This document shows, one piece after another, positions 48,425 through 56,871 of a stretch of DNA of 64,000 bases (position 1 is the first letter of the stretch; every line of letters begins with the position of its first letter). The DNA comes from Alphaproteobacteria bacterium (GTDB lineage: Bacteria; Pseudomonadota; Alphaproteobacteria; Thalassobaculales; Thalassobaculaceae): NCBI GenBank assembly GCA_024742275.1, contig JANSYS010000015.1, positions 46,350 to 110,349 on the forward strand. Reading direction: 5' to 3'. The notes beneath the pieces are model-generated. The model was not told where the DNA came from and did not search any database. It saw only the letters and a list, made by a program, of their open reading frames with translations. The translations under genes and the position numbers were made by a program.

Positions 48425-49704
48425 ACCCCGAACAGATCCTCAAGATGATCGAGAGCCATGAGCGATGGCTCCAGCGCAAGTCGGGCGGACAACGCGCAGA
48501 TTTATCGGGCTGCAATCTCTCGGAATTCAATCTGACCAGCGCGACTCTGCAATCGGCCAAGCTATCAGGCGCCTATATGGCGCGGACCATCTTGACGGGC
48601 GCCGATCTCTCCTATTCGGACATGTTCTGCGCAAACCTTGACGGGGCCGATCTGTCCAGATCCCTGCTGATGCGATGCGATTTGCGCGGTGCCTTTATGC
48701 GCGGCGCCAATCTCGCGGGCGCCAATTTGAAGGAAGCGGATCTGCGAGGCGGCGCCCTCATCAGCGGCAACCCCACAGCACCGGCCACCATGATCAGGGC
48801 GAATATCGGCCAATCGGAATTGGACGAGGCAGAACTCAACGGCGCGAACCTCTCGGGAACCGACCTGTCCCATTCGAGCATGGTCGGGGCGACGCTGGAA
48901 AAGACGCTTCTCTGCGGCGCGAACCTTTCCGGGGTCAACCTGGAGAACGCCAATCTTCAAGGCGCGGATCTTTCCGGCGCCAACCTTTCGAAAGCGAAAA
49001 TCATCGGCGCGAACCTCGCCGGCGCCAACTTGTCCGGCGCTCTGATCCACCGAACCGAACTCCGCAATTCCGATCTTCATGGCGCCATTCTCGAGAATGT
49101 CGACTTGTCATCCGCGGATCTGGCCGGCGCCAACATGGTCAATTCGGACGGTCGCGGCCTGTCCCGCTCCATGCGAGATATCCTGCGCGATCATGCGGTC
49201 TGGATCCGCGAGCAGGGCCGTGGCGGCTCCCGCGCCCAACTCGCCAAGACCGATCTCTCCGGAATCGATATCTCGGACGTGAATCTGTCAGGCGCCGATC
49301 TGCGAGAGGCCCGCTTGGCCAATGCCACGTTGCGCCGAACAAGTCTGGTGATGTCCGATCTCTCGGGCGTGGACCTGAGCGGTGCCGACCTTCGGGACGC
49401 GGAGTTGGCCGGTATAAACTTGTCCGGCGCCAATCTGAGCGGTTGCCGGGCGGCCGGAGCCGACTTTTCCGAAGTGGAACTGAAATCGTCGGACGGCACT
49501 CCGACCGGGCGTATGTGGGTTTCGAATCTGTCGGGAACGGTCTTCGTCGATGCCGATCTGACCGGCGCGAAGTTGACCGGGGCAAATTTGAAGGGCGCGA
49601 ACTTTCAGGGCGCCCGTCTGGCCCGCGCACACCTACGCGGCGCAGAAACCGATGGCGCCAATCTGAGCCCGGAGCAACTGGCCGAACTCGCAAGCAAACC
49701 CTGA
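48421..49704 (+). CDS. Pentapeptide-repeat protein B
   Basis: 427 residues and clearly paralogous to protein A. It has the same two-module plan, with caps HERWLQRKSGGQRADL (about 13-28) and HAVWIREQGRGGSRAQL (about 258). Otherwise it is dominated by A(D/N)LSG pentapeptides. No signal peptide or membrane span. Coupled by ATGA overlap to the unknown 124-residue protein. Duplication of an ancestral A/B gene is likely. Confidence 0.85.
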   Translation: MNPEQILKMIESHERWLQRKSGGQRADLSGCNLSEFNLTSATLQSAKLSGAYMARTILTGADLSYSDMFCANLDGADLSRSLLMRCDLRGAFMRGANLAGANLKEADLRGGALISGNPTAPATMIRANIGQSELDEAELNGANLSGTDLSHSSMVGATLEKTLLCGANLSGVNLENANLQGADLSGANLSKAKIIGANLAGANLSGALIHRTELRNSDLHGAILENVDLSSADLAGANMVNSDGRGLSRSMRDILRDHAVWIREQGRGGSRAQLAKTDLSGIDISDVNLSGADLREARLANATLRRTSLVMSDLSGVDLSGADLRDAELAGINLSGANLSGCRAAGADFSEVELKSSDGTPTGRMWVSNLSGTVFVDADLTGAKLTGANLKGANFQGARLARAHLRGAETDGANLSPEQLAELASKP

Positions 49705-49762
49705 GCGCCCAAACAGGCGCCCGGCGGTCCTGAGCAGTACCGTCTCCCCTTCGACGTCCGCT

Positions 49763-50914
49763 CTACCAACCGTTCACACGCTCCCAGAATGCCTCCACCG
49801 GCTGTTTCGGCCCGCCGGACAGGCTCTCGACGACGGCATATCGGTCATACATCGCCGCCGTCATGCAAACATGGTTGGGCAACACATGAACCCGACTGCC
49901 GATCGGTAGAACGGCGGGATCCGCGCCCACCCCCGCAATTCGGCCATGTTCCTGATGCACCGCCTCGACGGTCAGCCCCGGCAGCGGCCGGCCATAGGCA
50001 TCCGTGAGAAGCCCGAACCCGCAATCGCGCGGCTGCGACTGGGTTGAGCGATCCTTCGATAGGGCGAGAGCACCCGCATCGATATGGGCGGTTCCCTGCT
50101 CGGGACGAAGATTCGTGACGCTCGCCATAACCGTAACGGCAATATCCTCAAGCCCACAACACCCGACGCCGGATTGGAACAGGTCCATGAACATGTACAC
50201 ACCCGGCCGCATCTCGGTGACCCCGTCAAGCGATCGGGCGAACAGCGCGCCGGGGGTGGATCCGACGCTGACAACGGGACAGGCATGCCCGGCCCGGCGG
50301 AGGCGTTCGGCGGCCAGAACCGCGCCCGCCCGCTCAGATTCGGCAATGTCAGCGATGGCGTCCGGATCGGTGCAGGCGTAGGTGTGGCCGGCATGGGCAA
50401 GAACGCCGCGAACCGCCTGCCCTCCATCCCGCAGGACGCCGGCGATCTCCAGCAGTTCGTCCGTCCGGACATCGATACCGCCCCGGTGCTCGCCAACATC
50501 GACTTCGATCATTGCGGCGAAGGTCACGTCTCGAGTCTTCGCCGCCTGAACGATCTCGCCCGCGATCACGGCATTGTCGGTGACAACCGTCAGGTCGATA
50601 CCCCGCGCGATCAGGTCCGCGGCCTGTCCCAGGCGCGACGGCGAGATGCCCACCGCCACGGTTATGTCGGTGAAACCGTTGTCGGCGAAGTACTGCGCCT
50701 CGCGCATGGTGGAAACCGTTATCGGACCGGTGTCGGCGGCAAGGGCCCTGCGGGCGACTTCGGCCGACTTAGCGGTCTTGCAATGCGGCCGAAGGCGCAC
50801 GCCGAGCGCGGCGGCGCGGTCGCGCATGCGGGTCAGGTTGCGCTCCAATTTGCTCCGGTCGAGAACTAGACAGGGGGTCGGCAGATCGCCGAGGGTCGAG
50901 GCGATGTCGCTCAC
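49763..50914 (-). CDS. DSD1-type PLP enzyme (D-threonine aldolase / D-serine dehydratase family)
   Basis: 383 residues from GTG 50914, which has GAGGAGCC upstream. Fold-type III barrel: PLP lysine region RPHCKTAKS (Lys46), then the zinc pair His348 and Cys350 in PNHVC, as in eukaryotic D-serine dehydratase and D-threonine aldolases. It acts on a D-amino acid or beta-hydroxy amino acid; exact substrate unknown. It is separated by 242 bp from the next gene of the operon, so it may be transcribed separately. Confidence 0.85.
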   Translation of the reverse strand: MSDIASTLGDLPTPCLVLDRSKLERNLTRMRDRAAALGVRLRPHCKTAKSAEVARRALAADTGPITVSTMREAQYFADNGFTDITVAVGISPSRLGQAADLIARGIDLTVVTDNAVIAGEIVQAAKTRDVTFAAMIEVDVGEHRGGIDVRTDELLEIAGVLRDGGQAVRGVLAHAGHTYACTDPDAIADIAESERAGAVLAAERLRRAGHACPVVSVGSTPGALFARSLDGVTEMRPGVYMFMDLFQSGVGCCGLEDIAVTVMASVTNLRPEQGTAHIDAGALALSKDRSTQSQPRDCGFGLLTDAYGRPLPGLTVEAVHQEHGRIAGVGADPAVLPIGSRVHVLPNHVCMTAAMYDRYAVVESLSGGPKQPVEAFWERVNGW

Positions 50915-51156
50915 AATTGGCTCCTCGCTGGATTCCAGGTTCGCATGATAGAGTCGATCGGCCTTGCGCGTCCGGTCAAAGGGGGGGCGAGTGGCCAGAA
51001 TAGCCGTTGGGCTTCCGGAAAGACGCTCCTCGTCCCTTGGATTCCTTGAGAATTTGGGTTGGGCGCCACGACACTGAAGCGCTCGCATTCGTACTCATTC
51101 TCAAACGCGTCACGAAAAGGGTCCGCGGTAGGCAGTCCCGCACGTGAGCGCCGACG

Positions 51157-52104
51157 TCAGGCGACACGGTGCAATAGATCGCGCCCATCCCGAAGACGGG
51201 CAATGTTCTCGACGGCGACGGCGAGGCTGCGCTCCAGCGTACCGAGCGTGAAAAACGCCACGTGCGGGGCCAAAACGACGTTATCCAGCGCGAAGAGCGG
51301 ATTCCCGGCCGGCGACGGCTCTTCGGCGAAGACATCCAGGCCCGCCCCCATCAGCCGACCCGACGACAGGGCCGCCGCCAGCGCCTCCTCGTCCACGAGC
51401 GGTCCTCGGGCCGTGTTCACCAGGATCGCGCCCGGCTTCATCCCGGCGAGTGCCGCGCCGTCCAGCCAGTGCCGGGTTTCCGGAACCAGCGGAATGTGCA
51501 GCGAGACGATGTCCGACTCAGCCAGCAAGGTCGCTTTGTCGACCCACCCCGGAATTGCCGGATCCGGATCGCCGCGCTTGGTGAAGATCACGGTCGCCCC
51601 CATCGCCTTCAGTACCGGAGTCAGCAGTTGCGGGACCGAGCCGTTGCCGACCAGCCCAACCGTCCGGCCGGCGATCTCCCCCAGGGTGTCCTGCATCGCC
51701 GGCGGCCAGCCCCAACCGTCGCCGCGTGCCGTTCTGGCGTGAAACACGGGCAATCGCCGCAGACAGGCCAGCATCAGAAGCAGGGTCATCTCGGACACCG
51801 CCTGACTGTTGGTGCCAGGCATGTTGCAGACGGCGACCCCCCGCTTCTTCGCCGCATCCAGGTCGATCGTGTTGACGCCGACACCGATCTTCTGAACGAG
51901 CTTCAGCCTCGGCGCGGCAGCCATATGCTCGTCCTTCACCGGCTCCAGGTTGTGAAGCAGCACGTCGGTATCGGCAATCTGCTCAAGGAACCCGTCATGG
52001 TCGCGTTCCGAGCAGATCGTGACTATCAAGCCTTCATCCTGGGCCATCCGATTGAGACGGTCGCGTAACCACGGGCCGACGTCATAGTGGTACAGAACCT
52101 TCAT
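51157..52104 (-). CDS. D-2-hydroxyacid dehydrogenase (NAD-dependent)
   Basis: 315 residues. Catalytic set: Arg in NTARGPLVDE, Glu in DVFAEEP, His in LAPHVAF. The nucleotide loop reads VGLVGNGSVPQ, an atypical but known variant of GxGxxG. It probably reduces a 2-keto acid or oxidises a D-2-hydroxyacid; substrate unknown. It starts 15 bp after the enolase paralog on the same strand. Confidence 0.87.
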   Translation of the reverse strand: MKVLYHYDVGPWLRDRLNRMAQDEGLIVTICSERDHDGFLEQIADTDVLLHNLEPVKDEHMAAAPRLKLVQKIGVGVNTIDLDAAKKRGVAVCNMPGTNSQAVSEMTLLLMLACLRRLPVFHARTARGDGWGWPPAMQDTLGEIAGRTVGLVGNGSVPQLLTPVLKAMGATVIFTKRGDPDPAIPGWVDKATLLAESDIVSLHIPLVPETRHWLDGAALAGMKPGAILVNTARGPLVDEEALAAALSSGRLMGAGLDVFAEEPSPAGNPLFALDNVVLAPHVAFFTLGTLERSLAVAVENIARLRDGRDLLHRVA

Positions 52105-52119
52105 GCCGTGCGTGCTCCC

Positions 52120-53409
52120 CTATGAATCGCCCCACGCAAACGCCGACCGTTCAGGCAACGCGTCTCCCGTCGGAACCTGTTCCGCGAGCCGCAGACCCTC
52201 GTTCCATTTCGCCATGCGCTCGGACCGGGTGAAAGATCCGACCTTGAGCTGCGGAATACCCCAGCCAACGCCGAGATGGACGATGGTGACGTCCTCCGTT
52301 TCGCCGGAACGTGCCGACACTATGGCTCCCCAACCCTTTGCACGGGCCGTCTCCAGCGCCTCCCAGGTCTCGGTGAGGGTCCCGATCTGGTTGGGCTTGA
52401 TCAGCGCCGTGTTGCCGGCGCCCAGGGAGGCACAGTGGGCGATGCGGGCGGCGTTGGTCGTCACCAGGTCGTCGCCGACCACCTGAACGCGCGGAGGTGC
52501 CGCGGCGGTGAAGCGGGCGAAGGCGTCGGCGTCGTCCTCGGCCAGCGGATCCTCGATGGACACCACCGGGTATCTGGCGAGCCAGCCGAGGAGCATCTCG
52601 CTCAGACCGTCGCTGTCGATCTCCCGACCGTCTCGAGCCAGGGTATAGCGTCCGCCCCTACCGAAGTCGGACGCGGCGATATCGAGAGCGATGGCCATCT
52701 CGTCGCCAGGCGCATGGCCGGACGCCTCAATCGCTCGCATGAGGCAGTCCAACGCTTCCTCGTTGCTGTCGAAGGCAGGCCAGTACCCGCCCTCGTCGGC
52801 TACGCCCTGGAGTTTGCCCGCATCGGCGAGGATAAGCCCGGCGGCACGATAGACGTCGGCAGTCCAGTCGAGGGCGGTCGGGTAGTCCGGCGCGCCGACA
52901 GCGATCACCATGAAGTCCTGGACATCGACGCGACGCGCGGCATGGGCACCGCCACCCAGGATCTGAATCTCCGGCAGCGGGAGGGGCCCCGGTTTCGCCG
53001 TGGCCGCCAGATGACGCCAGAGCGGAAGTCCGGCCGACGCCGCCGCCGCGTGAGCCAGAGCCATGGAGGTGGCGATAAGGGCGTTGCCGCCGAGCCGGGC
53101 CTTGTTCCCGGTTCCATCCAGTTCAACCAGGGCCCGGTCGACTCCCAACTGATCTTCGACCGGATAGCCCCTCAGAGCGTCCCGGATCTCGCCGTTCACG
53201 GAGGATACTGCGCCCCGAACGTCGAGGCCTGCGAAAGCGGCTCCGCCGTCGCGGCGATCCAGGGCTTCCCCCGAGCCGGTCGAGGCGCCAGCCGGCGCGA
53301 TCGCCCGTCCCGACGCACCGGCAACCGTCCGGATCTCAACCTCGACGGTCGGCCTGCCTCGACTGTCCCAGATCCGCCGGCCAATCACGGTCTCGATCGT
53401 GTCGCTCAT
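52120..53409 (-). CDS. Enolase paralog with altered active site
   Basis: 429 residues, full enolase length, ATG 53409 overlapping the kinase stop (ATGA). Most catalytic and metal residues persist: His156, Glu206 (ADEGGY), Asp243, Glu286, Asp313, base Lys338 (LIKPNQIGTLTET), Arg367 and Lys389. Two strict positions differ: the Glu168 equivalent is Asp165 (VQDFM), and the SHRSG histidine is Ala366 (SARSGETED). It lies among non-glycolytic genes. A different 2-phospho- or phosphonate-type substrate is more likely than 2-phosphoglycerate. Confidence 0.85.
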   Translation of the reverse strand: MSDTIETVIGRRIWDSRGRPTVEVEIRTVAGASGRAIAPAGASTGSGEALDRRDGGAAFAGLDVRGAVSSVNGEIRDALRGYPVEDQLGVDRALVELDGTGNKARLGGNALIATSMALAHAAAASAGLPLWRHLAATAKPGPLPLPEIQILGGGAHAARRVDVQDFMVIAVGAPDYPTALDWTADVYRAAGLILADAGKLQGVADEGGYWPAFDSNEEALDCLMRAIEASGHAPGDEMAIALDIAASDFGRGGRYTLARDGREIDSDGLSEMLLGWLARYPVVSIEDPLAEDDADAFARFTAAAPPRVQVVGDDLVTTNAARIAHCASLGAGNTALIKPNQIGTLTETWEALETARAKGWGAIVSARSGETEDVTIVHLGVGWGIPQLKVGSFTRSERMAKWNEGLRLAEQVPTGDALPERSAFAWGDS

Positions 53410-54431
53410 GCTCTCCCGCCTTCCGCCATCAGCTCCCGCGCCCAATCCTCGCGCAGCGCCGCAAGGCTGACGGGTGGGGTTTTCAGCCACCGGAGTGCCG
53501 CTGCGCGCACCCGCGACTTGTCGCGCTCATCAACCAGATACTCGACCGGCGACTTGCCGTCGACCCGAGCCAAAAAGAGACCTGGCAAGAGACTGGCAAC
53601 CCGTGCCTCCAGCGTATCCGGGTCCTCCCATGCCACACGAGCGCGGTAGGCGGTCGCCATCGTGTCGAAGCAGCGCAGGAAGCCGGACGCCGTCTTCGGC
53701 ACCCAAAGGCACTTCAGCAACAGATGGTTCAGACAAAAGGCAAGGTCGAAAGCGGGATCACCCCACCAGGCACATTCGGCGTCAAGAAACAGCGGGCCGG
53801 CTGGGCCGACCTGGATGTTCTTCGGGCTGACATCGCCATGGACCAGACACACCTTCGTCGACGCCGTCCGCGCGACCAGCTCCCCGAGCCGCGCCGCCAC
53901 CTCCGGTCGGGCCCGGCCGGCCGCCTCCAGGTACGGTTCGAGGCGAATGGCATGGAATATGTCGTCCGTCGGAAAGCGCACCGCGAGATCCGGGCAGGCG
54001 GTGGTAGCCGCATGAATTCGCCCAAGCCGATCGCCGACGACATGCGCGACGCCGGGGTCGGCAATGCCGGCGGCCAGATCCGCCTTCCAGAGCCGGTGGT
54101 CGCGCGGGTCGAGCCACGCCATGGCGAACAGCCCGGCGTCGGGATCGTGGCCAAGGATCTCCGGAACAGCCTCCGGGACCGACTGGGCGACGACATCGAA
54201 CCAGGCGACCTCGTAGGCGTTGCGGACTACCGGCGCCTGCCAGTCGGCGGCGACCTTTAGTTTGGCCAGAGCCCGCTTTACGCAGAACGGGCCGCGTGCG
54301 GCATCGACCCGCCAGATGTCGGACGCGACTCCGCCGGTGAGCGGTGTTAGGTCGGGCCTCTCGTCGGCAGCCACCAGGCCGAGCCTGCGCAACGAGGCAA
54401 GCACCTCGGGCACAGCGACTGCACCGCTCAC
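53406..54431 (-). CDS. APH-family small-molecule phosphotransferase
   Basis: 341 residues with catalytic loop LVHGDVSPKNIQ and metal aspartate in LFLDAECA, typical of aminoglycoside/choline/homoserine kinase-like folds. GTG 54431 overlaps the GNAT stop, and its own stop overlaps the enolase-paralog start. In this setting it probably phosphorylates a small metabolite that the downstream enzymes act on. Antibiotic resistance is not indicated. Confidence 0.83.
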   Translation of the reverse strand: MSGAVAVPEVLASLRRLGLVAADERPDLTPLTGGVASDIWRVDAARGPFCVKRALAKLKVAADWQAPVVRNAYEVAWFDVVAQSVPEAVPEILGHDPDAGLFAMAWLDPRDHRLWKADLAAGIADPGVAHVVGDRLGRIHAATTACPDLAVRFPTDDIFHAIRLEPYLEAAGRARPEVAARLGELVARTASTKVCLVHGDVSPKNIQVGPAGPLFLDAECAWWGDPAFDLAFCLNHLLLKCLWVPKTASGFLRCFDTMATAYRARVAWEDPDTLEARVASLLPGLFLARVDGKSPVEYLVDERDKSRVRAAALRWLKTPPVSLAALREDWARELMAEGGRA

Positions 54432-54916
54432 CCCGCCACCTCCCGGATCATGAGTTGGACCAGCTTACCGCCGGCTTGCTGGGTGCCGACCGGCCGGAAC
54501 CCCAAGCGTTCGTGAAAGCGGATCGAGCCGGGGTTGGGCGGGTCCAGGTTGACCTCGCAAGCGAGCAGCGGGACACCGAGACGTTCGCCTGCCGCCGCGA
54601 AATCCTTGTATAGCAGCGCGCCAAGGCCACCACCGCGCCGCGTCTCGGACACGACCACCCTGTCCACGTAGAGAAAGCTGCTATAGGCCCGCTCGAACCA
54701 GCGGTAGTTCTGGCTCTCATATCCCCGCCCGGGTTGAAGGGCGATGAGCAGGCCTTCCGCTGCGCCGACCGGTCCGATGACCCGAAACAGGTCGGCCTGC
54801 GCCGCAAAATCCGCGAAAGCGGCGACCGTCAAAGCATTCACGGCCGGTATCGCCGCGTTGTTGAGCTGAACCAACGCTTCGTAGTCGCCGGGCTCGGCAT
54901 CTCGAACTTGCTGCAT
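54428..54916 (-). CDS. GNAT N-acetyltransferase
   Basis: 162 residues. GNAT features: VDRVVVSETRRGGGLGALLYKDF (acetyl-CoA loop as RRGGGLG) and NPGSIRFHERLGFRPVG. The substrate amine is unknown. It starts 3 bp after the Fe-ADH-like gene ends and overlaps the kinase start (GTGA). Confidence 0.88.
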   Translation of the reverse strand: MQQVRDAEPGDYEALVQLNNAAIPAVNALTVAAFADFAAQADLFRVIGPVGAAEGLLIALQPGRGYESQNYRWFERAYSSFLYVDRVVVSETRRGGGLGALLYKDFAAAGERLGVPLLACEVNLDPPNPGSIRFHERLGFRPVGTQQAGGKLVQLMIREVAG

Positions 54917-54919
54917 TGT

Positions 54920-55954
54920 CTATCCGCGGTCGCGTGCCGCCCCTCTCCGTCCGCCCCGTCGTCTGCGCGGCGGAATCTCCCAACCCAGCATCTTCAGGGC
55001 GCCGGAAATGTCCACCGGAAGAGTCGACGGGTCGAGATGCGCCAGGCCGTCCAGCGGCAAGCCGTCCAGCGCCGACTTGCCGGAGCCGGACGGATCGAGG
55101 GCGGTGGCGATCGCCGTTCGCAACTCATCGGCAGGGAAGAGATTCAGCAGACATGCCAGGGATAGACGCCTCGGGGTCCCGGCAACAACCTCCGCATAGG
55201 CGGAGAGCACGCGCGCCGGGCCGATGTGACGCTCCAGTATTCCGGCCACGCTCAGGGCCGCGGCAACGGAACCGCCGGTTGCCGCATGCAGCTGGACCGC
55301 AGCGGCACGTCCCTCCTCTCCGGCATCGAGCGCCAGGGCCGCTGCCAATGCGCCATCTCCGACGTCGTAAGGGCAATAGGCGGCCGCATCCGGTCTGAGA
55401 GCCGCGTCCCGCAGCAGGAAGGGACAGCCCCGATCGTCCAGAACGATCGCGGAGCCTCCAATGGCCGCAACCCCGTCCAGGTCCGTCGCTACCGCCATGG
55501 AAGGCACCGGAGCATTCGGATCGATCAACCGGCTGTCGGCTGCGAGTTCCGTTAACGACCGCCGCTGGCCGGCCATGAACGCGACCAGTCCGGCCAATTC
55601 GATGCAGCCGTCGCCACCGACCGCGACCACCCCATCACAGCCGTCGAAATGGAAGGCGCCAACCGCTTCGGCGACGATCGCAACGCTGACCCCCAGCCCC
55701 GCCTCGAACGGAAAGACCGCCAATCCTTCCGCTTCCAATCCGCTGATCAGATCGGGCCCCGCCGTCCCCGCGGCACAGACCGGTGGCTCGAGCGAGTCCC
55801 GACGGACCAGAAACAGTCTCCGCAAACGCCGCGCGGCTGCCCAGGAACGGATCGCCTCCCGCGCGTCCGGTCCGGCCCGCAGGGGCACAACTCCACCCCA
55901 CATGATACCGGTCTCGGCAGGGGTGCTCAAAGCTGGTTCCGGCCTTCGCGACAT
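54920..55954 (-). CDS. Degenerate iron-containing alcohol dehydrogenase-like protein
   Basis: 344 residues with a distant resemblance to the Fe-ADH/dehydroquinate-synthase fold: a Rossmann half with DGVVAVGGDGCIELAG replacing GGGSxxDxAK, and an alpha half (DRGCPFLLRDAALRPDAAAY). The DxxxH...H metal ligands are not found. It ends in a basic tail (PPRRRRGGRRGAARDRG). It may bind a nucleotide or sugar phosphate without oxidoreduction. Family assignment is uncertain. First gene of the operon; ATG 55954 or an internal ATG at 55903. Confidence 0.55.
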   Translation of the reverse strand: MSRRPEPALSTPAETGIMWGGVVPLRAGPDAREAIRSWAAARRLRRLFLVRRDSLEPPVCAAGTAGPDLISGLEAEGLAVFPFEAGLGVSVAIVAEAVGAFHFDGCDGVVAVGGDGCIELAGLVAFMAGQRRSLTELAADSRLIDPNAPVPSMAVATDLDGVAAIGGSAIVLDDRGCPFLLRDAALRPDAAAYCPYDVGDGALAAALALDAGEEGRAAAVQLHAATGGSVAAALSVAGILERHIGPARVLSAYAEVVAGTPRRLSLACLLNLFPADELRTAIATALDPSGSGKSALDGLPLDGLAHLDPSTLPVDISGALKMLGWEIPPRRRRGGRRGAARDRG

Positions 55955-56086
55955 GCTCCCATCCGCGGGCAGTTCCGCGGCCCCTCCGTCGACGCTGTAG
56001 AAGAGACGGCACCGCTACCCTTCAAATCCGGCGACTTCTGCTTTATCCTAGTAGCCGTAAATAGTTCGCCCCAGGAGCGACACGTC

Positions 56087-56296
56087 ATGGCGATTTCGAG
56101 CGCGGCCGCAGCCAGTTCGGCACTTTCTGTATCGGGAGTCCGTGCGGCGAACGAGCAGGTTCGCGTTCTGGGACAGGGCCTTTCGTCGCTGCTTGCGGTG
56201 GCCGAACAGATCGCCGAGCAGACCCCGACATCCGCGGCCTCGACGGCCGTCCCAGTCGACGGCGCCCGCGGTCGGAGCGTCGATATTTCCGTCTGA
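56087..56296 (+). CDS. Small Ala/Ser-rich protein of unknown function
   Basis: 69 residues, CAGGAG 9 bases before the ATG. Composition is Ala/Ser/Val-rich with a central helix (VRAANEQVRVLGQGLSSLLAVAEQIAEQ). There is no signal peptide or cysteine. A remote resemblance to small motility-associated proteins is possible but not shown. It lies divergent from the Fe-ADH-like operon. Confidence 0.5.
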   Translation: MAISSAAAASSALSVSGVRAANEQVRVLGQGLSSLLAVAEQIAEQTPTSAASTAVPVDGARGRSVDISV

Positions 56297-56340
56297 ATCT
56301 CGCCGCCGGGCCGCATTCCACGACTTCCCGGCGCGCAAAG

Positions 56341-56368
56341 AAAAAGCGCGCCGACGATCCGGCGCGCT
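56341..56368 (-). terminator. Terminator of the PraR-like gene
   Basis: Perfect 8-bp stem AGCGCGCC / GGCGCGCT with an 8-base loop; read on the minus strand it is followed by T5. It lies 30 bp after the XRE gene stop and also faces the small + strand gene. Confidence 0.75.
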
Positions 56369-56397
56369 CGTTCTAGGTCAGCTCTGCAAGTACCGGT

Positions 56398-56871
56398 CTA
56401 CTTCTCTTCCGGCAATGCCGTGGCTACGGACTTGACCATCTCGGTGATGCGCTTGCGCAGGTTCGGATTCTTGATCGAATAGTACGCACGCACCAGCTCG
56501 AGGGTTTCGCGACGGGCCATCGGATCCGTCGGGTTCTCCTCGTATTCGTCACGCGGCTGGCCGGACTTCATGCGGCGCGGCGAGTGCGCCATCGTATCGT
56601 CCGACATGTCGTCAAAAAAGAAGCTGACCGGCACGTCAAGGATCTGGGCGATATCCCACAACCGAGACGAGCTGATGCGGTTGCTGCCGCGCTCGTACTT
56701 CTGAACCTGCTGGAACGTGATGTTCAGGGCCTCGCCAAGCTGCTCCTGGCTCATACCCAGCAACGTCCGACGCAGACGCACACGACGACCGACATGAACA
56801 TCGATCGGGTTGTTGTTTGTGATCTGGTAGTTCGGATCATCACGACGTTTGTCGACTTTGGCTTTAGCCAT
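56398..56871 (-). CDS. XRE-family regulator (PraR-like)
   Basis: 157 residues. The helix-turn-helix is near 30-85 (VRLRRTLLGMSQEQLGEAL, FQQVQKYERGSNRISSSRLW). It is followed by an acidic linker and a C-terminal helix (RRETLELVRAYYSIKNPNLRKRITEMVKSVA). This plan matches alphaproteobacterial PraR/PhrR regulators that affect biofilm and quorum-related genes in rhizobia. A strong AAGGAGG precedes the ATG. The leader holds a 7-bp hairpin and an AGTGCA-N10-TGCACT repeat, suggesting autoregulation. Confidence 0.82.
   Translation of the reverse strand: MAKAKVDKRRDDPNYQITNNNPIDVHVGRRVRLRRTLLGMSQEQLGEALNITFQQVQKYERGSNRISSSRLWDIAQILDVPVSFFFDDMSDDTMAHSPRRMKSGQPRDEYEENPTDPMARRETLELVRAYYSIKNPNLRKRITEMVKSVATALPEEK

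Noticed and set aside
53406..54431. APH-family kinase as an aminoglycoside-resistance gene
   Set aside because: Only the generic kinase loop is shared; overlap with metabolic genes favours a metabolite substrate.
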